DNA of 64,000 nucleotides from Neorhizobium sp. JUb45 (GCF_004343585.1 NZ_SLYW01000005.1:186001-250000), one strand, 5' to 3'. Positions 1 through 12,697 are shown, counted from the stretch's first letter. The notes: generated by a model not told the origin, from the letters alone. A program made the numbers and translations.

Positions 1-814
1 TCTTGTAGATGATGTCGGTGCCGTCGATTTCGGCGTTGACGGCCGGCAGTTCCTTCAGCGCGTGCGTAACGGCCTTGGTGAAGAAGCCCATGAAGCCGAG
101 CTTTACGCCGTGCTTCTTCTCGAACACGTCCTTATAACGGTTGCGCAGGTCCATCACGGCCGACATGTCCACCTCGTTATAGGTGGTCAGCATGGCTGCG
201 GTGTTCTGGGCATCCTTGAGGCGCTTGGCGATGGTCTGGCGCAGGCGCGTCATCTTCACGCGTTCTTCGCGGGGTGCATCTTCAGCCGAAGAGACCGGGC
301 GTGGTGCCGCAACAGCAGCAGCAGGTGCTGCCGGAGCCGACGTGCCCTTGGCAATGGCAGCGATGACGTCGCCCTTCAGAACCTGGCCACGCTTGCCGGA
401 ACCATCGACATCAGCGGTCGAGATGTTGTTGTCGGCAGCGATCTTTGCGGCGGCCGGAGCAGCCGGCATGGCGGAACCGCCAGCCGGTGCGGCAGCAGCA
501 GCCGGTGCAGGAGCTGCGGCCGGTGCTGCTTCAGCAGGCTTGGCAGCGGCAGGCGCCGCAGAAGCGGTACCGGCAGCACCTTCGGCGATCTGGCCGAGCA
601 GGGCATCGAGGCCAACGGTTTCGCCGTTCTGGGCGACGATCTCGGTCAGGACGCCGGATACCGGGGACGGCACTTCGACGGTGACCTTGTCGGTTTCGAG
701 TTCGACCAGCGGCTCATCGGCCTTGACGGTGTCGCCGACCTTCTTGAACCAGGTGCCGACGGTCGCCTCGCTGACGGATTCGCCGAGGGTGGGAACGCGG
801 ATTTCGGTGGCCAT
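1..814 (-). CDS. sucB: Dihydrolipoyllysine succinyltransferase, E2 of 2-oxoglutarate dehydrogenase (partial)
   Basis: E2 core of the 2-oxoglutarate dehydrogenase complex, which passes succinyl from the E1 product to CoA. The visible N-terminal 271 codons start [13 protein letters not shown] and hold a lipoyl domain with the lipoylation motif ETDKVTVEV near residue 43. A long Ala/Pro linker follows, then a peripheral subunit-binding domain ([18 protein letters not shown]), a second linker, and the start of the catalytic domain ([20 protein letters not shown]). The C-terminal part, including the catalytic HxxxD, lies beyond base 1. It follows sucA by 60 bp on the same strand, as expected for a sucAB unit. 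The Ala-rich linker is normal for E2 proteins and is not a frameshift. Confidence 0.96.
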   Translation of the reverse strand, partial: MATEIRVPTLGESVSEATVGTWFKKVGDTVKADEPLVELETDKVTVEVPSPVSGVLTEIVAQNGETVGLDALLGQIAEGAAGTASAAPAAAKPAEAAPAAAPAPAAAAAPAGGSAMPAAPAAAKIAADNNISTADVDGSGKRGQVLKGDVIAAIAKGTSAPAAPAAAVAAPRPVSSAEDAPREERVKMTRLRQTIAKRLKDAQNTAAMLTTYNEVDMSAVMDLRNRYKDVFEKKHGVKLGFMGFFTKAVTHALKELPAVNAEIDGTDIIYK

Positions 815-874
815 GACTTGTTTCCGTTTTTGTCAGGTGTTCGTTGAATTTGCGAAAGGTGGAAGGCTGAAGGA

Positions 875-3800
875 TCAGCCGCCCAATGCGTCTTCGAGGA
901 AGGCTTCGAGCTGCTGCAGATGCTTCGACATCAGACCCGTTGCCGGAGAGGCGGCGGCCGGACGGCCGGTATAGCGCACGCGCTGATACTTGGCGTCGAT
1001 ATGCGCCAGCACCCATTCCAGGTAAGGGTCGATGAACGACCATGCACCCATGTTCTTCGGCTCTTCCTGGCACCAGACCATTTCGGCATGGCGGAAGCGG
1101 GAAAGCTCGTTGATCAGAGCCTTGGCCGGGAACGGATAGAGCTGTTCGACACGCAGCAGGTAGACATCGTCGATGCCGCGCTTTTCGCGTTCTTCGAGCA
1201 GATCGTAATAGACCTTGCCGGTGCACATCACGACGCGGCGGATCTTTGCGTCCTTCTGGAGCTTGATCGGACCGTCCTTGATCACCTCGGCATCATCCCA
1301 CAGCAGACGGTGGAACGACGATTCGCCGGCCATTTCGGCAAGCGTCGAAGTGGCGCGCTTGTGGCGCAGCAAGGATTTCGGCGTCATCAGGATCAGCGGC
1401 TTGCGGAAGTCGCGTTTCACCTGGCGGCGCAGGATGTGAAAATAGTTCGACGGCGTCGTGCAGTTTGCGACCTGCATGTTGTCTTCCGCACACATCTGCA
1501 GCCAACGCTCGAGACGCGCCGAAGAGTGCTCCGGACCCTGACCTTCATAACCATGCGGCAGAAGGCAGACGAGACCGGACATGCGCAGCCACTTGCGTTC
1601 GCCAGACGAGATGAACTGGTCGAACACGACCTGCGCGCCGTTGGCAAAATCACCGAACTGGGCTTCCCAGAGCGTCAGAGCGCTCGGGCGGGCCAGCGAA
1701 TAACCGTATTCGAAACCGAGCACAGCTTCTTCCGAAAGCATCGAGTTGATGACTTCGTATTTGCCCTGGCCGGCCTGCAGGTTGGAAAGCGGAATGTAAC
1801 GCTCTTCGGTGTCCTGATCGTAGAGAACCGAGTGACGCTGGCTGAACGTGCCGCGTTCACAATCCTGACCCGAGAGGCGGATTTTCGTGCCTTCGACGGC
1901 GAGCGAACCGAAAGCAAGCGCTTCCGCCATAGCCCAGTCGATACCTTCGCCGGTCTCGACCATCTGGGCGCGGTTTTCCATGAAACGCTTGATGGTGCGA
2001 TGGACGTTGAAACCGTCCGGAATGGTCGCCAGCTTGCGACCGATTTCCTTGAGGCTCTTCATCGGCATGGCGGTCTTGCCGCGACGCTGTTCATCGGCAT
2101 TGTCGGCCGAGCGCATGCCCGACCACTGGCCATCCAACCAGTCGGCCTTGTTCGGCTTGTAGGCCTGGCCGGCTTCGAATTCGGTCTCCAGATGGGCGCG
2201 CCAGTCGGCCTTCATCTTCTGGAAATCACCGTCGGTGATGACGCCTTCGGCGACCAGACGATCGGCATAGATCTCGGCCACGGCCTTATGGGCGCGAATA
2301 ACCTTGTACATCTTCGGCTGGGTGAACGAAGGCTCGTCGCCTTCGTTATGGCCGAAGCGACGGTAGCAGAACATGTCGATCACGACCGGCTTGTGGAACT
2401 TCATCCGGTATTCGGTGGCGATCTTGGCAGCGTAGGTGACCGCTTCCGGATCGTCGCCGTTGACGTGGAAGATCGGTGCTTCGATCATCTTGGCGACGTC
2501 GGACGGATAAGGCGACGAACGCGAGAAACCGGGATTGGTGGTGAAACCGATCTGGTTGTTGATGATGACGTGCATCGTGCCGGCAACGCGGTGACCGCGC
2601 AGGCCCGACAGGCCGAGGATTTCGGCAACAACGCCCTGGCCGGCAAAAGCCGCATCGCCGTGCAGCAGCAGCGGCAGAACCTTGGAGCGCTCGGACAGCG
2701 GAATGATGTTGTCCTTGTCCCAGACCTTGGTCAGCATGTCCTGCTTGGCGCGGGCCTTGCCCATGACAACCGGGTTGACGATTTCAAGGTGCGACGGGTT
2801 GGCCGTCAGCGACAGGTGAACCTTGTTGCCGTCGAATTCGCGGTCGGAAGAGGCACCGAGATGGTACTTCACGTCGCCCGAACCTTCGACTTCGTCAGGC
2901 TTGAACGAGCCACCCTTGAACTCGTGAAAGACGGCGCGGTGCGGTTTGTGCATGACGTTGGTCAGAACGTTCAGGCGGCCACGGTGGGCCATGCCGACGA
3001 TGACTTCCTGCAGGCCTTCCTGGCCGCCGCGCTTGATGATCTGTTCCAGCGCCGGGATCAACGATTCACCGCCATCGAGGCCGAAACGCTTGGTACCCTT
3101 GTATTTGACGTCGATGAACTGTTCGAAACCTTCGGCCTCGACCAGCTTGGACAGGATAGCCTTCTTGCCTTCAGGCGTGAACTCGACGCCCTTATCCGGA
3201 CCTTCGATACGCTCCTGAATCCAGGCTTTCTCTTCCGGGTTCGACATGTGCATGAATTCGACGCCGATCGTCGAGCAATAGGTGCGCTCGAGAATATCGA
3301 TCATCTCGCGCACGGTGGCGTATTCCAGGCCCAGCACGTTATCGATGAAGATCTTGCGATCGTAATCGGCATCGGTGAAGCCGTAGGAAGATGGCGACAG
3401 TTCGTTATAGTCGTCGACCGGGCTGGCGATGCCGAGCGGATCGAGCTTGGCATGCAGGTGGCCACGCATGCGATAGGCGCGGATCATCATGATGGCGCGC
3501 ACGCTGTCGCGGGTCGCCTGATGAACTTCTGCGGGGCTTGCCGGCTGGCCGGTGACGGCAGCAGCAGCTTCGACCTTGGCCTTGACCTTGGTTTCAATGG
3601 CCTTTTCCACCACGACCGGCCAGTGGCCGTCGAGGGCCGAAACAAGATCGCCGCTGGCAGCCAGCGGCCAGTTGGCGCGCTTCCAGGAGGCGCCCTTGGC
3701 GGCCTTTTTCACGTCCTCGGGATTATCGGCCAGTGCCTTGAAGAAGGCCTGCCATTCCGCGTTGACCGAATTCGGATCCTCTTCGTAACGCGCGTAGAGC

Positions 3801-3877
3801 TGCTCGATATAGGGAGCGTTCGCGCCGTCGAGGAACGAAGTGATGAGAAACTGCTCGTTGGCTTCTTGCCGTGCCAT
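875..3877 (-). CDS. sucA: 2-oxoglutarate dehydrogenase E1 component
   Basis: Thiamine-diphosphate-dependent E1 subunit that decarboxylates 2-oxoglutarate and transfers succinyl to the lipoyl arm of SucB. It is 1000 residues, close to the usual length for alphaproteobacteria. Recognisable segments are an N-terminal E2-binding helix (NEQFLITSFLDGANAPYIEQ), the cofactor region with GMAHRGRLNVL and HGDAAFAGQGVVAE, and a transketolase-type C-terminal half. The open frame continues 11 codons upstream (to 3910), but the start at MARQEANEQF is chosen because family alignment begins there. It is separated from sucD upstream by 203 bp, longer than the other gaps of this block. Confidence 0.97.
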   Translation of the reverse strand: MARQEANEQFLITSFLDGANAPYIEQLYARYEEDPNSVNAEWQAFFKALADNPEDVKKAAKGASWKRANWPLAASGDLVSALDGHWPVVVEKAIETKVKAKVEAAAAVTGQPASPAEVHQATRDSVRAIMMIRAYRMRGHLHAKLDPLGIASPVDDYNELSPSSYGFTDADYDRKIFIDNVLGLEYATVREMIDILERTYCSTIGVEFMHMSNPEEKAWIQERIEGPDKGVEFTPEGKKAILSKLVEAEGFEQFIDVKYKGTKRFGLDGGESLIPALEQIIKRGGQEGLQEVIVGMAHRGRLNVLTNVMHKPHRAVFHEFKGGSFKPDEVEGSGDVKYHLGASSDREFDGNKVHLSLTANPSHLEIVNPVVMGKARAKQDMLTKVWDKDNIIPLSERSKVLPLLLHGDAAFAGQGVVAEILGLSGLRGHRVAGTMHVIINNQIGFTTNPGFSRSSPYPSDVAKMIEAPIFHVNGDDPEAVTYAAKIATEYRMKFHKPVVIDMFCYRRFGHNEGDEPSFTQPKMYKVIRAHKAVAEIYADRLVAEGVITDGDFQKMKADWRAHLETEFEAGQAYKPNKADWLDGQWSGMRSADNADEQRRGKTAMPMKSLKEIGRKLATIPDGFNVHRTIKRFMENRAQMVETGEGIDWAMAEALAFGSLAVEGTKIRLSGQDCERGTFSQRHSVLYDQDTEERYIPLSNLQAGQGKYEVINSMLSEEAVLGFEYGYSLARPSALTLWEAQFGDFANGAQVVFDQFISSGERKWLRMSGLVCLLPHGYEGQGPEHSSARLERWLQMCAEDNMQVANCTTPSNYFHILRRQVKRDFRKPLILMTPKSLLRHKRATSTLAEMAGESSFHRLLWDDAEVIKDGPIKLQKDAKIRRVVMCTGKVYYDLLEEREKRGIDDVYLLRVEQLYPFPAKALINELSRFRHAEMVWCQEEPKNMGAWSFIDPYLEWVLAHIDAKYQRVRYTGRPAAASPATGLMSKHLQQLEAFLEDALGG

Positions 3878-4036
3878 GATGTCCCGCGGGCGCCGCGCCC
3901 GCCTCCTCACGTAATTGAGGGCCGGGAAAACAAAGCGCCGGCCGCCGCTTGGGTCTTGTCTTTAGATCCGCATCAAGCGGCAGCACCCGAGGGCACTGGA
4001 ACGGGAGGCGGAGATGCCGCCTGCCCGTATTCTTTC

Positions 4037-4069
4037 GACCACATCCGGCCCTGAAGGCCGGTCGTGGTC
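4037..4069. repeat. Hairpin in the sucD-sucA gap
   Basis: An inverted repeat lies just after the sucD stop codon in the 203-bp sucD-sucA interval. Arms GACCAC..CCGGCC and GGCCGG..GTGGTC give a 6+6 bp stem with a two-base internal mismatch and a five-base loop. No U-run follows on the minus strand, so it looks more like an attenuating or mRNA-end-stabilising hairpin than a classical terminator. The rest of the gap (3878-4036) shows no further gene; it presumably carries the sucA leader. Confidence 0.5.
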
Positions 4070-4080
4070 CCTATGTGGCG

Positions 4081-4983
4081 TCAGCCCTTGAGGACTTCAA
4101 CCAGCGTGGTGCCGAGGCGTGCCGGGGAAGGCGAAACCTTGATACCGGCTGCTTCCATGGCAGCGATCTTGGATTCCGCATCGCCCTTGCCGCCGGAAAC
4201 GACAGCGCCGGCATGGCCCATGGTGCGACCCTTCGGAGCCGTACGGCCGGCGATGAAGCCTGCCATCGGCTTCTTGCGGCCCTTCTTGGCTTCGTCGATC
4301 AGGAACTGGGCTGCATCTTCTTCAGCCGAACCGCCGATTTCACCGATCATGATGATCGAAGTCGTGGCTTCGTCGGCCAGGAACATTTCCAGCACATCAA
4401 TGAACTCGGTGCCCTTGACCGGGTCGCCGCCGATACCGACAGCCGTCGTCTGGCCGAGGCCTTCGTTGGATGTCTGGAAAACGGCTTCATAGGTGAGCGT
4501 GCCGGAGCGCGAAACGATACCGACCGAACCCTTGCGGAAGATCGAGCCCGGCATGATGCCGATCTTGCATTCTTCCGGCGTCAGGATGCCCGGGCAGTTG
4601 GGGCCGAGCAGGCGCGACTTGGACTTGTCGAGGCGAGCCTTGACGCGGACCATGTCCATGACCGGGATGCCTTCGGTGATGCAGGTGATGAACGGGATCT
4701 CGGCGTCGATTGCCTCGATGATGGCGTCGGCGGCACCTGCCGGCGGAACGTAGATGACCGATGCGTCAGCACCGGTGCGTTCCTTGGCTTCTGCGACGGT
4801 CGCAAAGATCGGCAGGCTTTCACCCTTCGAACCGGTCCAGGTTTCGCCACCCTTCTTCGGGTGGATACCGCCGACCATCTGCGTGCCGTAATAGGCAAGC
4901 GCCTGTTCGGTGTGGAACGTGCCGGTCTTGCCGGTCAGGCCCTGAACCAGGACCTTGGTATTCTTGTTTACGAGAATAGACAT
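4081..4983 (-). CDS. sucD: Succinyl-CoA synthetase alpha subunit
   Basis: Alpha subunit of ADP/GDP-forming succinate-CoA ligase, the substrate-level phosphorylation step of the TCA cycle. It is 300 residues, typical. The N-terminal CoA-binding Rossmann fold is clear ([16 protein letters not shown]), as are [20 protein letters not shown] and the segment around the phosphorylated histidine near the C-terminus ([15 protein letters not shown]). It lies 16 bp downstream of sucC on the same strand, so the two subunits are certainly co-transcribed and made in equal amounts. Confidence 0.98.
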   Translation of the reverse strand: MSILVNKNTKVLVQGLTGKTGTFHTEQALAYYGTQMVGGIHPKKGGETWTGSKGESLPIFATVAEAKERTGADASVIYVPPAGAADAIIEAIDAEIPFITCITEGIPVMDMVRVKARLDKSKSRLLGPNCPGILTPEECKIGIMPGSIFRKGSVGIVSRSGTLTYEAVFQTSNEGLGQTTAVGIGGDPVKGTEFIDVLEMFLADEATTSIIMIGEIGGSAEEDAAQFLIDEAKKGRKKPMAGFIAGRTAPKGRTMGHAGAVVSGGKGDAESKIAAMEAAGIKVSPSPARLGTTLVEVLKG

Positions 4984-4999
4984 TTATCAGGTCCTCAAA

Positions 5000-6193
<1,194 letters not shown>

Positions 6194-6229
6194 GGGGCGA
6201 TGTCCCTGTTTGAATGAGTGCGGCGCCGA

Positions 6230-7369
<1,140 letters not shown>

Positions 7370-8530
7370 TTAGATATCAGCACGTTCGCTTTTATGCAGC
7401 GCAAGATAGTCGGCGCTGCGCATCTCGAAAAGGCGGGATACGGTGCGGTCAAATTCGAAACCTTCCGTGCCGCGGCGCTCCGTCAAAAGATCCTCGGCAG
7501 GCGCGGCGGCCGTTGCATAAAGACGGACGGATTTATCGTAGAGCGCATCGACCAGCGTGATGAAGCGTTTGGTCTCGTTGCGTTTTTCCGGCCCAAGCCG
7601 CGGAATGTGCTCGATGAAAATGGCATCGTAACGGCCGGCGATCGCCAGATAGTCGCTCGCGCCCAGCGGCTTCTCGCAGAGATCGGAAAAATGGAAGCGT
7701 GCGACACGACCGGCAGACGCGGGCACATGAATGCTGCGCCCCTTCATCGGTATCTCATCGGGCGCCGATTTCGCTCCATCGGTAATATGGTGCCAAGCGG
7801 ATTCCATCGCGGCATCGGCGCGCGCATCCGCGGGCGTCAGATAGACCGGCAGGCTGGCGAGTTTTTCCATGCGGTAGTCGGTCGGCGAATCAAGCGTCGT
7901 GACATCCACGTTCTGCTGCAGCAGGCCGATGAACGGCAGGAACAGGCTGCGGTTCAGCCCCTCATTATAAAGGTTTTCCGGCGCGACGTTGGATGTGGCG
8001 ATCAGCACGCATCCAAGCGAGAACAGTTCAGTGAACAGTCTCCCGAGGATCATCGCATCGGCGATGTCGGTGACAGTGAATTCGTCAAAGCACAGCAGTT
8101 CGGCTTCGGCAAAAAGAGCCGCCGCAACCGGCGGCACCGGGTCGGCCTGCTTGGTCTCGCCGGCCTTCAGCTTCTGTCGATGTTCGTGGATGCGGCCATG
8201 CACATCCGCCATGAATTCGTGGAAATGCGAGCGCCGCTTGCGCTCCACCGGCGCCTTCGCAAAGAACATGTCCATCAACATGGTCTTGCCGCGACCGACG
8301 CTGCCGTAAACGTAAAGACCGCGGATATGTTGCGGTTTACCGCCACGGGCAAACAGCCAGCCGAGCGCACTTTTCTTCTTGGCAGGACGCATGTCCCGCA
8401 AAGAGGAAAGCACGTGGTCGAGCTTGGCTGCAACATCGAACTGCGCGGCATCCGCCTGCAGCTTGCCGGAGGCGGTCAGCGACTTGAGTTCCTCGCTGAC
8501 GCTCAGCTTGTAATCCGGTATGCGTTCCAA
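7370..8530 (-). CDS. zapE: Cell division ATPase ZapE (AFG1 family)
   Basis: AFG1/LACE1-type AAA ATPase, 386 residues. ZapE in E. coli interacts with FtsZ under stress, and AFG1 homologues act in mitochondrial protein quality control. Walker A is GSVGRGKT at residues 76-83, Walker B is LLCFDEF in the middle of the protein. The start is TTG at 8528-8530, supported by a GGGAGGG sequence four bases upstream and by no better ATG. It follows the Omp19-like lipoprotein gene by 31 bp. An ATPase next to the TCA operon is a common rhizobial order. Confidence 0.93.
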   Translation of the reverse strand: MERIPDYKLSVSEELKSLTASGKLQADAAQFDVAAKLDHVLSSLRDMRPAKKKSALGWLFARGGKPQHIRGLYVYGSVGRGKTMLMDMFFAKAPVERKRRSHFHEFMADVHGRIHEHRQKLKAGETKQADPVPPVAAALFAEAELLCFDEFTVTDIADAMILGRLFTELFSLGCVLIATSNVAPENLYNEGLNRSLFLPFIGLLQQNVDVTTLDSPTDYRMEKLASLPVYLTPADARADAAMESAWHHITDGAKSAPDEIPMKGRSIHVPASAGRVARFHFSDLCEKPLGASDYLAIAGRYDAIFIEHIPRLGPEKRNETKRFITLVDALYDKSVRLYATAAAPAEDLLTERRGTEGFEFDRTVSRLFEMRSADYLALHKSERADI

Positions 8531-8561
8531 TCAGCCCTCCCCGCCGATAGCCCGTCGGGCT

Positions 8562-9089
8562 TTAGCGGCTGAGGCTGACAGGCTGGCCGGAATTGGTGGT
8601 GCCGTCGTAGCGGTTGTCGGCGCTCTTGTAGACGCGGCCGATGACGTCGCCGGCGCGGTTCTTGAACTGGACCATCTTGCCGGAAACTTCCCACGAACCC
8701 ATGGCCGTCAGTTCGCCGGAGCAACCGCGGGTACCACCACGCGAGCCGCTGCCGAGATTGGTCAGCGTCAGGAACATGTCGCAGGATGCGCCGCCGTTGG
8801 AAACGCGCCAGTTACCGACCATGGATTCCTTGGTCACATCAAGCGCATTGGTCGGAGCCGAACCCGGATCGAGCGATGCCATGTTCTGGTTGCCCATCGG
8901 GGCATTGGGGAACTGCTGGCCACCGGCGCCCGGAGGCGGCAGCTGGCCCGACTGTACGGAAGGAACCGGCTGCGCCTGCAATGGCGGCGGCGACTGCAGA
9001 TTGTTATAGGGGTTGTTCGACGTTCTCTGGCAGCCAGCGAGAGAAACCGCGACCACAAGTCCCGTCACCACATATTTCAACTGCATCAT
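8562..9089 (-). CDS. omp19: Omp19-like outer membrane lipoprotein with protease-inhibitor (Inh-type) domain
   Basis: Lipoprotein of about 175 residues. A hydrophobic signal is followed by the lipobox LAGC, so the mature N-terminus is a lipidated cysteine near residue 20. Then comes a Pro/Gln-rich linker and a C-terminal beta-barrel domain of the AprI/Inh type ([20 protein letters not shown], with disulfide cysteines in GASC and RGCSGEL). The QFPNAP segment, the linker and the C-terminal GQPVSLSR ending match my recollection of Brucella Omp19, a surface lipoprotein that inhibits proteases. Two adjacent ATGs (9087 and 9084) are possible; AGGAG lies just upstream. The symbol is by homology only. 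Confidence 0.85.
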   Translation of the reverse strand: MMQLKYVVTGLVVAVSLAGCQRTSNNPYNNLQSPPPLQAQPVPSVQSGQLPPPGAGGQQFPNAPMGNQNMASLDPGSAPTNALDVTKESMVGNWRVSNGGASCDMFLTLTNLGSGSRGGTRGCSGELTAMGSWEVSGKMVQFKNRAGDVIGRVYKSADNRYDGTTNSGQPVSLSR

Positions 9090-9225
9090 TCCACTCCTGC
9101 GTTCAGTGCGCGCTGCACCATGCCACTGGCCCGGGGCCACTGAATTAAGCCCGATTATCGTAAAGCGATTTGGTTAATCAAGTCGTACCACGACAATTTG
9201 ACGAGGCTTTGATCAGGCCCGGCCA

Positions 9226-10032
9226 TCAAATTCCGCAATCGATCTCCCGGATATAAAAGGCATCCGTCCGCTCTTTCATCATGTCATCCTCGGCAGTTTC
9301 GATGAGGTCGAACGACGTCGAAAGCCCGCCGAACGCTGCCAACGCCTCCTGAAGTAGGGCGGCGACCGGCACCGGCACAGGCCCCTCCCCCATTTCCCGC
9401 GTCAACTTTTTCAACACGACCAGATCGAGAATGGCCTGCCGCTGCTCATCCGCCATGACGCAGCCCTCCAGGCATTCCAGCATGTTCATCGGCGGCAGGG
9501 CCGTAAAATCGCGCTGGCTCATCCAGTGCAGGGCAATGGCGGGACGCACGGCGTAGAGCAGTTTCTTGAGCTTGGACTGGGTAAAAACGTCACCCGGCAT
9601 ATGTCGGTGCAGCAATCCGACATAATGAAGCGCCACCCGGCGCGGCACCATGATCTCGTCGAGCAGGCTTTTCAGCCGATCGCGAAAACCCGGCTCTTCC
9701 TCGTAAGCGATGGGTGATGTTACCCACTCCACCAAAGCCGCATTGCCTTTAAGGGCAAGTAGCAGCGCCTTGCGCAAATCCCAGCCGCCGGCATCGATAT
9801 CACCAACGATCGGAAACTCGATGACATCGCGCTTGGGGAACAGGCTGAGATAATCGTTGCGCGACCGCACATAGATGAAGCGGCAGTCGTAATCGCTGTC
9901 GGGGGACGGAAAACCCCAGGCGCGGCTGCCGCTTTCGATGGCAAAGCCGATACGGACACCGGATGCCCTGACAGATTCGAGCCGCTTGCGGATTTCGGCA
10001 ACGGCAAGCGGATCGAATTCGCTCAGTGACAT
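9226..10032 (-). CDS. Predicted nucleotidyltransferase (COG3541, YcgL-like)
   Basis: 268-residue protein of the DNA polymerase beta-type nucleotidyltransferase superfamily. The catalytic signature is clear near residues 34-52: ESGSRAWGFPSPDSDYDCR, with GS and the paired aspartates that bind Mg-NTP. The rest is an alpha-helical region seen in COG3541 proteins, whose substrate is not known. The gene starts only 16 bp after sdhB on the same strand and may be read from the sdh promoter, although no functional link to succinate dehydrogenase is evident. It is not accompanied by a HEPN partner, so it is not a typical MNT/HEPN toxin-antitoxin pair. Confidence 0.8.
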   Translation of the reverse strand: MSLSEFDPLAVAEIRKRLESVRASGVRIGFAIESGSRAWGFPSPDSDYDCRFIYVRSRNDYLSLFPKRDVIEFPIVGDIDAGGWDLRKALLLALKGNAALVEWVTSPIAYEEEPGFRDRLKSLLDEIMVPRRVALHYVGLLHRHMPGDVFTQSKLKKLLYAVRPAIALHWMSQRDFTALPPMNMLECLEGCVMADEQRQAILDLVVLKKLTREMGEGPVPVPVAALLQEALAAFGGLSTSFDLIETAEDDMMKERTDAFYIREIDCGI

Positions 10033-10048
10033 CTTTACTCTCGAGCGC

Positions 10049-10828
10049 CTAGATGCGGCGCTCGACCATCATCTTCTTGATTTCGGCAATCGCCTTGGCC
10101 GGGTTCAGACCCTTCGGGCAGGCCTGGGCACAGTTCATGATCGTGTGGCAGCGATAGAGCCGGAAGGGATCCTCGAGATTATCGAGACGTTCACCCTTGG
10201 CTTCGTCTCTGGAGTCGATCAGCCAACGATAGGCCTGCAGCAGAACGGCCGGACCAAGATATTTGTCGCCATTCCACCAGTAGCTCGGACAGGAGGTCGA
10301 GCAGCAGGCGCAGAGAATGCACTCGTAAAGACCGTCGAGCTTCTGACGGTCATCATGGCTCTGCTTCCACTCCTTGGCTGGTGCCGGCGATACCGTCTTC
10401 AGCCAGGGCTCGATCGAGCGATGCTGGGCATAGAAGTTGGTGAGGTCAGGAACGAGATCCTTGACGACCGGCATATGCGGCAACGGATAAACCTTCACCG
10501 TACCATTCACGTCGTCCATGCCCTTGGTGCAGGCAAGCGTGTTGGTGCCGTCGATGTTCATCGCGCAGGAGCCGCAAATGCCTTCGCGACAGGAACGGCG
10601 CAGCGTCAGCGTCGGATCGATCTTGTTCTTGATGTACAAGAGACCGTCGAGCACCATCGGGCCGCAATCGTCGATATCGATGTAATAGGTATCGATACGC
10701 GGGTTCTGGCCGTCATCCGGGTTCCAGCGATAGATACGGTATTCCCGAACATTCTGGGCACCATCCGGCTTCGGCCAGACCTTGCCTTCGGTCATCTGGG
10801 AATTTTTTGGGAGAGCGAGTTCAACCAT
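10049..10828 (-). CDS. sdhB: Succinate dehydrogenase iron-sulfur subunit
   Basis: Electron-transfer subunit of complex II, 259 residues. All three cluster motifs are present. The 2Fe-2S ligands are in [15 protein letters not shown], the 4Fe-4S ligands in [12 protein letters not shown], and the 3Fe-4S ligands in [17 protein letters not shown]. It carries electrons from the SdhA flavin to ubiquinone at the SdhCD membrane anchor. It is the last of the sdhCDAB genes, 18 bp after sdhA. Confidence 0.98.
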   Translation of the reverse strand: MVELALPKNSQMTEGKVWPKPDGAQNVREYRIYRWNPDDGQNPRIDTYYIDIDDCGPMVLDGLLYIKNKIDPTLTLRRSCREGICGSCAMNIDGTNTLACTKGMDDVNGTVKVYPLPHMPVVKDLVPDLTNFYAQHRSIEPWLKTVSPAPAKEWKQSHDDRQKLDGLYECILCACCSTSCPSYWWNGDKYLGPAVLLQAYRWLIDSRDEAKGERLDNLEDPFRLYRCHTIMNCAQACPKGLNPAKAIAEIKKMMVERRI

Positions 10829-10846
10829 GGTCCAATTCCCTTCAGA

Positions 10847-12691
10847 TCAATAGACGCGCGCTTTGGGCTCGATCTTGTAAGGATCGATGCCTTCGGCGAT
10901 CAGGTCGGTATGGACCGGGCGATAGTCGAGCTTGACGTCACCGGCGTCGCTGACCCACGCCAGCGTATGCTTGCGCCAGTTGACGTCGTCGCGGCCGGCG
11001 AATGCGCCCTCGGTATAGTCTTCGCGGGCGTGCGAACCGCGGCTTTCCTTGCGCGCTTCGGCGCCGTAGACCGTGGTGATCGCGTTGGCCATCAGGTTGT
11101 GCAGTTCCAGCGTCTCGACGAGATCGGAGTTCCAGATCATCGAACGGTCGGTGACCTTGATGTCCTTCATCTCGCCCCAGATCTGGCTCATGCGGCGACA
11201 GCCGGATTCGAGCGATTCCTGGGTACGGAACACAGCGGCATCGTCCTGCATGGTGCGCTGCATGCGGTCGCGCAGCACAGCCGTCGGCGTACCGCCGGCA
11301 GCATGACGCAGGCCGTCGAAACGATCCATGATCTTGTCGCAGGCAGCCGTGTTGAGTGCCGGGATTGCCGAGGCGCGGTCGATGACCTGACCGGCGCGGA
11401 TCGCTGCGGCGCGACCGAAGACCACGAGGTCGATCAGCGAGTTGGAGCCGAGGCGGTTTGCACCGTGCACCGAGGCGCAACCAGCTTCACCGACGGCCAT
11501 CAGGCCGGGCAGGATACGCTCAGGGTTATTGCTGTCTGCGTTCAGCACTTCGCCCCAGTAATTGGTCGGGATACCGCCCATGTTGTAGTGAACCGTCGGC
11601 AGAACCGGGATCGGCTCGCGCGTCACGTCGACGCCCGCAAAAATCTTGGCGCTCTCGGAAATGCCCGGCAGACGTTCGTGTAGAACAGCCGGATCGAGAT
11701 GATCGAGATGCAGGAAGATGTGGTCCTTGTTCTTGCCGACGCCGCGGCCTTCACGGATTTCCATCGTCATGCAGCGCGAAACCACGTCACGCGAGGCAAG
11801 GTCCTTGGCCGATGGCGCATAACGCTCCATGAAGCGTTCGCCTTCGGAATTGACGAGATAACCGCCTTCGCCGCGTGCGCCTTCGGTGATCAGGCAGCCC
11901 GAACCGTAAATGCCGGTCGGGTGGAACTGAACGAATTCCATGTCCTGCATCGGCAGGCCGGCGCGTGCCACCATGCCGCCACCGTCGCCGGTGCAGGTAT
12001 GGGCAGAGGTCGCCGAGAAATAGGCGCGGCCGTAACCGCCGGTCGCCAGAACCACCATCTTGGCGGCGAAACGATGGATCGTGCCGTCATCGAGGTTCCA
12101 GGCCACGACGCCTTCGCAGCGGCTGCCATCGTCCGACATGATCAGGTCGAGCGCGAAATATTCGATGAAAAATTCGGCATTGTTGCGCAGCGACTGGCCG
12201 TAAAGCGTGTGCAGGATGGCGTGGCCTGTACGGTCGGCCGCAGCGCAGGTGCGCTGCACCGGCGGGCCGGCGCCAAAATTCTGCATGTGGCCGCCGAACG
12301 GGCGCTGGTAGATCTTGCCTTCTTCGTTACGCGAGAACGGCACGCCGTAATGCTCGAGTTCGTAGACGGCCTTCGGCGCTTCCATCACCATGTACTGCAT
12401 GGCGTCGACATCGCCGAGCCAGTCGGAACCCTTGACGGTGTCATAGAGGTGCCACTGCCAACTGTCCGGCGTCATGTTCTGCAGGGAGGCGGCAATGCCA
12501 CCCTGCGCCGCGACAGTGTGCGAACGGGTCGGGAAAACCTTTGTGATGCAGGCGGTCTTGAAACCCTGTTCGGCCATGCCGAGCGTGGCGCGCAGGCCGG
12601 CGCCACCGGCGCCAACGACGATCACGTCATAGGAATGGTCGACATAGGTATATGCTTTGCCGTTCTGGGCGATGGGGGTCACGGATGCCAT
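10847..12691 (-). CDS. sdhA: Succinate dehydrogenase flavoprotein subunit
   Basis: Catalytic FAD-containing subunit of complex II, 614 residues, oxidising succinate to fumarate. It has the FAD-binding motif [20 protein letters not shown] near residue 25 and [12 protein letters not shown], which includes the histidine carrying covalent FAD. Catalytic Arg/His segments ([33 protein letters not shown]) follow. It begins 6 bp downstream of sdhD and is followed by sdhB, so the four subunits form one operon. Confidence 0.98.
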   Translation of the reverse strand: MASVTPIAQNGKAYTYVDHSYDVIVVGAGGAGLRATLGMAEQGFKTACITKVFPTRSHTVAAQGGIAASLQNMTPDSWQWHLYDTVKGSDWLGDVDAMQYMVMEAPKAVYELEHYGVPFSRNEEGKIYQRPFGGHMQNFGAGPPVQRTCAAADRTGHAILHTLYGQSLRNNAEFFIEYFALDLIMSDDGSRCEGVVAWNLDDGTIHRFAAKMVVLATGGYGRAYFSATSAHTCTGDGGGMVARAGLPMQDMEFVQFHPTGIYGSGCLITEGARGEGGYLVNSEGERFMERYAPSAKDLASRDVVSRCMTMEIREGRGVGKNKDHIFLHLDHLDPAVLHERLPGISESAKIFAGVDVTREPIPVLPTVHYNMGGIPTNYWGEVLNADSNNPERILPGLMAVGEAGCASVHGANRLGSNSLIDLVVFGRAAAIRAGQVIDRASAIPALNTAACDKIMDRFDGLRHAAGGTPTAVLRDRMQRTMQDDAAVFRTQESLESGCRRMSQIWGEMKDIKVTDRSMIWNSDLVETLELHNLMANAITTVYGAEARKESRGSHAREDYTEGAFAGRDDVNWRKHTLAWVSDAGDVKLDYRPVHTDLIAEGIDPYKIEPKARVY

Positions 12692-12697
12692 GGCGGG

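Noticed and set aside
300..560. Ala/Pro-rich low-complexity stretch in sucB, considered as repeat insertion
   Set aside because: Flexible Ala/Pro linkers between lipoyl, binding and catalytic domains are normal for E2 proteins.
920..4054. 1044-residue open frame on the plus strand
   Set aside because: It runs antisense to sucA over its whole length and results from the high GC third-position bias of that gene; no family resemblance.
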